From Datura wrightii (lineage: Eukaryota; Streptophyta; Magnoliopsida; Solanales; Solanaceae), in contig JASDFA010000018.1 in the NCBI GenBank assembly GCA_035772735.1, positions 144,341,501 through 144,405,500 of the forward strand: a DNA stretch of 64,000 nucleotides, read 5' to 3'. The notes below the pieces were generated by a model. That model searched no databases and was not told where the DNA came from. It saw nothing but the letters and a program-made list of their open reading frames with translations. Shown piece by piece: positions 58,812-64,000 of the stretch (positions are counted from its first letter, which is position 1; each line of letters begins with the position of its first letter). Position numbers and translations under genes: made by a program.

Positions 58812-58829
58812 TGGCGCCGTTGCCGGGGA
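58812..58829 (+). promoter_or_regulatory. Primer-binding site of the Athila element
   Basis: TGGCGCCGTTGCCGGGGA is the site known for Athila elements, complementary to the end of a tRNA (generally given as tRNA-Asp). It lies six bases behind the LTR. Confidence 0.88.
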
Positions 58830-58947
58830 GGCTAGGCGATTTGTAAAATTGTGTTTAGTGTAAATTTACTGTATTTGTATTTTTATTTTCTTAAGTGTTA
58901 ACAACTTGGTCTTAGCCTGTATTTTGCAGATTTTGTTTCTGTGAACA

Positions 58948-59784
58948 CTGGCAAGGGACAAAGATCTGGTGGAATCTTACTTAGAGCCTGAGCGTGAATT
59001 TCATAGTCAACATAGAGAAGCTCTTCGGAAGAAGCTGCAGTTGCTTAAACAGTCTATGATGGAGCAACCAAATCCACCAGTTGTGCGGGCAGTTTTAGTG
59101 CCCGATGAGGTAGCAGCAAGGCCGGTTCGCGAGGTGGCAATCCCACACGCTAATAATGTACATTCTAGCATCCGCAAACCAGAGCCAGGAGGGAGGTTTG
59201 AATTAGAGCAGAATATGGTGCAACTTTTGCACACAAGCGGGCAATTTACCGGTCTCCCTCACGAAGATACACAACAACATCTCCAGAACTTTTTGGAGAT
59301 AAGTGACACTTATATACCCGCTGGAGTGTCACCTGATTATGTTCGGCTCACCTTATTTCCATTTTCCTTACTTGGTGAAGCCAAGAGGTGGTTAAAAGCT
59401 GAACCACCCAATTCTATATCAACATGGGATGATCTTGCACGGAAGTTTCTTATCAGATTTTTCCCTTCTGGTAAAACAGCCAGACTTAGGAGTCAAATCC
59501 TAAGTTTTAAACAAAGGGAAGGAGAAAATCTTTATCAAGCCTGGGAAAGATTCAAATCCATGTTGCGGGACTGTCCTCACCATCATCAGTCCAATGAGGT
59601 GTTGGTACACACTTTTATTGAGGGTTTGGAACCCCACACTAAAATTCTGTTAGATTCAACAGCTGGAGGGCAAGCGCTGGAGAAGACCTATGAGGAGCTG
59701 TACACTTTGCTCAACTGAATTTCACAAGGCAATCCAGAATGGAATGCAAATTCTTCAAGAGGTGGAGCAAGGAAAGCAGCGGGA
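58948..59784 (+). pseudogene. Athila gag, main part
   Basis: The frame opens behind a TGA at 58942-58944. It reads LARDKDLVESYLEPEREFHS with CTG at 58948 where the ATG should be, so the start codon seems lost, perhaps by one inserted base. The gag core follows: MVQLLHTSGQFTGLPHEDTQ, PDYVRLTLFPFSLLGEAKRW, RKFLIRFFPSGKTARLRSQI and REGENLYQAWERFKSMLRDC. A TGA at 59716-59718 (from CGA by one C-to-T change) interrupts the frame. Confidence 0.9.
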
Positions 59785-61480
59785 GTGCTTGAAGTGGATG
59801 GATTCATAGCTATCGCTGCACAGATAGTTGCTTTGCAAAATCAGTTAAACACTCACTTCAGCACTATAAATTTGAACCAGCCTTCAGCTTCAGTCAATGC
59901 AATTCAACAGATGTGGTGTGAAGTGTGTGGTAGTAGTGAGCATTCAGCTGAATGCTGTGGTGCAAATCCTGATTCTGTTAACTTTGTGGGCAATGCACAG
60001 AGAAATCAACAGCAGTTTGGTAGTGGCTACAACTCAAATTGGAGGAACCATCCGAATTTTTCGTGGGGTAGCAACAATCAACAAGGCCAAGGTTCAGGGC
60101 AGGGTATGCACAGAAACCAAGGAGGGCAACAAAATTATCAAGCTCAATTCAGAAATCACAATGCCCCTCCTCCACCACCATCACCGACTATTGAGGAGAT
60201 GTTCAAAACCTTGATCGCTAATCAGGCACAATTGCAGGCTGACTATGTCAAATTGGCAGCCGAAGTGAAGAATAATCAATTGGCGACCAAGGCTCTTGAA
60301 TATCAGTTTGGGCAGTTTGCTAGTGCCCAAAATACCAGACCCAGAGGAGGACTACCTAGCGACACGGATCCAAATCCAAAGCAGGTAAATGCAGTGACCA
60401 CGAGGAGTGGTTTACAGTTGAAGGAGGTGGAACCGGAAAGACCGCCTCAAAAGTCAGGAGCAGCAGATGTTGAGGGAGAGCAAATTTCAGATAAGGGGAA
60501 GACTAAAGAAGCTGAACCAGAAAGGCCTCCACCCCCGTTCCCTCAACGACTTAAGAAACACAAGGAGGAGGTGTGTTTCCAGAAATTCATGGAGGTACTT
60601 AAACAGGTACATGTTAACTTACCTCTTGTTGATGTCTTGCAGGGAGTGCCAAAATATGCGAAGTATATTAAAGACATCGTGGCTAACAAAAGTCGTTTGA
60701 CTGAGTATGCCACGGTAGCTTTAACGGAGGAATGCACTTCCCGTATTCAGAATAGGTTGCCCACAAAACTGAAAGACCCTGGAAGTTTCACTATCCAGCT
60801 TACTATTGGGCAAAGTATCCGAGCGCGTGGATTATGCGACTTGGGGGCAAGCATAAATCTGATGCCATCTTCGGTATTCAGAAAGTTAGGTCTAGGGAGT
60901 CCTAGACCTACAACGGTAATCTTGCAGCTAGCAGACAGGTCTTTAGCTAAGCCGGATGGCATTGTTGAGGATGTGTTAGTGCAAGTAGGCTCCCTCATTT
61001 TTATGGTCGATTTTATTGTTCTGGACTTTGAACCAGATGCTGAAGTCCCATTTATTTTGGGACGACCCTTTTTGGCAACCGGAAAGGCATTAATTGATGT
61101 AGCTGTGGGTCAACTCACGATGCAAGCACATGACAAGGTAGAGGTATTTGATGTGTTAAAAGCCATGAAGCTGCCGGCTATACATGAGGAGCTTTCGAAA
61201 ATCAGTGTGGTTGAACATGGAGAGAGTAAGCAGGTTGTTGAATCTCAAGACCCATTGGAAAGAGCGTTGACACATTCTGATCATTTTGGGGATAGAGAAG
61301 CTTGTGGAATGGTTCAATTGTTGGATGGAGCACCTAATCATCCGAGGAGACAGGAATTTCAGTCCTTGATGAGATCACTAGAGTTGTTGCCGAAACCGTC
61401 TGTTGAGGAGGCACCGAAATTGGAGCTGAAAGAATTGCCTCCCCATTTAAAATATATCTTTTTGGGGGAGGGAGAGACGT
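59785..61480 (+). pseudogene. Athila gag C-terminus and protease
   Basis: Same frame as gag. The zinc knuckle CEVCGSSEHSAEC near 59920 is intact, followed by a Gln/Asn/Gly-rich stretch, PPPPPSPTIEEMFK and the coil AQLQADYVKLAAEVKNNQLA. The linker PFPQRLKKHKEEVCFQKF leads to the protease, with LCDLGASINLMPSSVFRKLG near 60840 and PFILGRPFLATGKALIDV near 61050. This stretch is open throughout, so it could be made only by reading through 59716. Confidence 0.9.
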
Positions 61481-62440
61481 TACCAGTTATTATCTCTGCA
61501 GACTTGACAGAGGAACAGGAAAAGGCAGCTTTGGGGGTCTTAAGGAAGAAGAAGAAAGCAATGGGTTGGCAAATGTCTGACATTCAGGGTATAAATCCAG
61601 CTTTCTGCACACACAGGATATTCATGGAGACAGGAGTCAAGCCAACTGTTCAGCCGCAGAGGAGACTTAATCCAGCAATGAAAGATGTGGTAAGGAAGGA
61701 AATAATCAAGTGGCTTGATGCAGGTGTAGTCTACCCAATTTCAGACAGCGAGTGGGTCAGCCCCGTTCAATGTGTTCCTAAGAAAGGGGGGATGACTGTA
61801 ATCACTAATGAGAAAAATGAGTTAATCTCTACACGAACCATCACAGGCTGGCGAATTTGTATGGACTACCGAAAACTAAATGAAGCCATGAGGAAAGACC
61901 ATTACCCCATTCCTTTTATTGACCAAATACTTGACAGGTTGGCAGGGCAGGAATATTATTGCTTCCTTGATGGGTACTCCGGCTATAACCAAATAGCCAT
62001 CGCTCCTGAGGATCAAGAGAAGACGACTTTCACCTGCCCTTATGGGACATATGCTTTCAGGCGGATGCCGTTTGGGTTATGCAACGCACCCTCCACATTC
62101 TAGAGATGCATGATGGCTATCTTCCATGACATGGTTGAAGATTTTGTTGAGGTATTTATGGATGATTTTTGTATTTTCGGTAATTCATTTGCTACTTGTT
62201 TGCAGAATCTTGACAGGGTACTGGCTCGATGTGAAGAATCCAACCTTGTGTTAAACTGGGAGAAATGCCACTTCTTAGTGAAGGAGGGGATTGTCCTGGG
62301 CCACAAAGTGTCTAAAAAGGGGTTGGAAGTCGATCGTGCTAAAATTGAGGTTATTGAGAAATTGCCACCACCAGTATCCGTGAAAGGTGTACGCAGTTTT
62401 CTGGGACATGCAGGATTCTACAGACGACTCATTAAAAACT
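61481..62440 (+). pseudogene. Athila reverse transcriptase
   Basis: KKKKAMGWQMSDIQGINPAF leads into the RT: VVRKEIIKWLDAGVVYPISD, SPVQCVPKKGGMTV, WRICMDYRKLNEAMRKDHYP, PYGTYAFRRMPFGLCNAPST, catalytic FMDDFCIFG near 62165 and VLGHKVSKKGLEVDRAKIEV. A TAG at 62101-62103 replaces the Gln codon in the usual NAPSTFQ sequence, a single C-to-T change. The frame continues unchanged behind it. Confidence 0.93.
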
Positions 62441-62942
62441 TTTCCAACATTTCTAGACCGCTATGCAGGCTGCTAGAAAAGGAGGTCAAGTTTGAATTGA
62501 ACGATGAGTGTGTTGTAGCATTTGAAAAGTTGAAGCAGAAATTGATAGAAGCACCCATACTTACCTCTCCTGATTGGGAACAACCATTTGAGCTGATGTG
62601 TGATGCCAGTGATGTGGCTGTGGGTGCTGTATTGGGACAAAGGAAGAATAGAGTTTTTCATTCTATTTATTATGCAAGCAAGACACTGAATACGGCTCAG
62701 AGCAATTACACAGTCACAGAAAAGGAAATGCTAGATCTGGTGTTTGCATTTGACAAGTTCCGATCTTATTTGGTGGGTTCAAAAGTGGTGGTGTACACTG
62801 ATCATGCAGCTATTCGATACCTATTCAACAAGAAAGATGCTAAGCCCAGATTGATCAGATGGATCTATTGCTACAGGAGTTCGACCTTGAGATTAGAGAT
62901 AGAAAGGGGAGTGAAAATTAGGTAGCAGATCACCTATCACGA
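62441..62942 (+). pseudogene. Athila RNase H
   Basis: EQPFELMCDASDVAVGAVLG, SIYYASKTLNTAQSNYTVTE, KEMLDLVFAFDKFRSYLVGS and VVYTDHAAIRYLFNKKDAKP mark the domain. After KPRLIRWI one base is missing near 62863-62866, moving the frame. Downstream the reading QEFDLEIRDRKGSEN continues, with a TAG at 62919-62921 in place of a CAG. Confidence 0.9.
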
Positions 62943-64000
62943 ATGGAAAGTCGGTCGCATGTGATGGAAAGTGATGACATTAATGAGGACTTCCCAGATG
63001 AGCAACTCTTGGCAGTGGGAGAAGCTGAAGTTCCCTGGTATGCTGACATAGTCAACTTGCTAGTGAGCGGAGTTTACCCACCTGAAGCAATAGACCAGCA
63101 AAGAAGGAAATTGAGGCATGACAGCCGATGTTATGTATAGGACGAGCCATATTTGTTCAAGCAGGGACCAGACCAGGTGATGAGAAGATGCATCCTAGAG
63201 AGTCAGATAGCAGAGGTGTTAAGGGGCTGCCATTCTTCGCTGTATGGAGGGCATCACGGAGGTGAGAGAACAGCACACAAGGTTCTTCAGTCAGGTTTCT
63301 TTTGGCCGACCCTGTTCAGAGATTCTATGGAGTATGTCAAAATGTGTGATAGATGTCAGCGGACAGGAACAATTGGCAGAAAACAAGAGATGCCTTTGCA
63401 GAACATACTGGAAGTTGAGCCCTTTGATGTATGGGGCATTGATTTCATGGGTCCATTCCCACCTTCATTTGGAAATCGTTACATCTTGGTGGCTGTAGAT
63501 TATGTATCAAAATGGGTGGAAGCAATAGCTTGCCCTAGGAATGATAACAAGGTAGTAACGAAGTTTGTGAAGAAACACATTCTTACAAGGTTTGGGACAC
63601 CCCGAGCAATTATCAGTGACGGAGGGGCTCATTTTGTCAATGCAAGCTTCAAGAAATTACTGGCTAAGTATGGGGTGCGCCATAAAGTGGCCACAGCCTA
63701 CCACCCACAAACTAGTGGGCAAGTAGAGGTGTCAAATAGGGAGGTAAAACAGATTCTTTAGAAAACGGTGAACACACAACGGAATGATTGGTCTGGTAAA
63801 CTTGATGATGCGTTGTGGGCCTACCGAACTGCTTACAAGACACCTATTGGAACGTCACCATACCGATTGGTCTATGGCAAAGCATGTCATCTCCCGGTTG
63901 AACTTGAGCATCGAGCTTTCTGGGCTGTTAGAAAGCTAAATATGGACTTAGAGCTGGCAGGTAAAAAGAGATTGATGCAGCTCAGCGAACTTGATGAATT
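62943..64000 (+). pseudogene. Athila integrase, incomplete at the window end
   Basis: A TAG at 63138-63140 (from TGG) stands before DEPYLFKQGPDQ. The zinc-binding domain reads CHSSLYGGHHGGERTAHKVL with MCDRCQRTG. The catalytic residues are all present: Asp in WGIDFMGPFPPSF, Asp in IISDGGAHFVNAS and Glu in TSGQVEVSNREVKQIL. A TAG at 63759-63761 (from CAG) follows, then coding continues (DWSGKLDDALWAYRTAYKTP, GTSPYRLVYGKACHLPVELE) to the end. Confidence 0.92.

Larger units (their letters stand above)
57377..64000 (+). mobile_element. Athila Ty3/gypsy element, running off the window
   Basis: 5' LTR 57377-58805, tRNA-Asp-type primer site 58812-58829, then gag, protease, RT, RNase H and integrase in one reading direction. 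Only five nonsense codons and one frameshift are found in about 5 kb of coding sequence, making it the best preserved element here. The envelope-position gene and 3' LTR are outside the window. Confidence 0.92.

Noticed and set aside
1..64000. tRNA, rRNA or snoRNA genes
   Set aside because: By eye I found no A/B-box pair with a plausible cloverleaf and no rRNA segment; short tRNA-like matches are primer-binding sites.

Overview
The window is plant nuclear DNA, most likely from a large-genome eudicot and probably a member of the Solanaceae. That placement rests on element style rather than a marker gene. The evidence for a plant is an intron-split phosphoethanolamine N-methyltransferase gene, followed by about 62 kb of nested plant LTR retrotransposons (Tekay-like, Athila-like, Tat/Ogre-like, copia), a hAT transposon and an endogenous plant pararetrovirus. 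No prokaryotic features were seen.

Layout. Positions 2-1580 hold the last six exons of the methyltransferase gene; they are open and correctly spliced on paper. From 1823 there is a block of degenerate GACCC/GGGTC-type repeats (1823-2689, resuming 33209-33880). It is split by a minus-strand Tekay-like Ty3/gypsy element (called G1 here, 2690-33203) with CTGAA target-site duplications. The left LTR of G1 holds a hAT element (3576-8109) and a plus-strand LTR of a related family (A', 8147-23120). A' holds a Tat/Ogre-like minus-strand LTR (about 8625-21320), which holds a florendovirus-like endogenous pararetrovirus (about 11700-19700), which holds an Athila-type solo LTR (13221-14743). A second solo LTR of that Athila type sits in the integrase of G1 (25020-26586). 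Positions 33881-35640 contain a direct duplication of the repeat block and its flank.

Positions 35651-50188 are a rearranged minus-strand copia element (3' LTR, RNase H end, gag start). It is split just behind its gag start codon by a non-autonomous Athila-like element (38828-49564) that keeps gag, protease and an envelope-position gene but has lost RT, RNase H and integrase. A second Tekay-like element, B (50189-56903), is interrupted by an LTR fragment, C (56904-57376). That is cut in turn by a plus-strand Athila element (57377 to the window end) that is nearly full length as far as it is visible, with five nonsense codons and one frameshift.

No mobile element here looks coding-competent; the only plausible functional host gene is the methyltransferase. 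The most interesting non-coding signal is that LTRs of several unrelated families carry, just upstream of a TATA box, an array of short CpG-bearing inverted-repeat words. The words differ between families and sometimes between copies, while the position stays the same. A second signal is a conserved TCAGTAC/GTACTGA stem-loop shared by all the Tekay-type LTRs.
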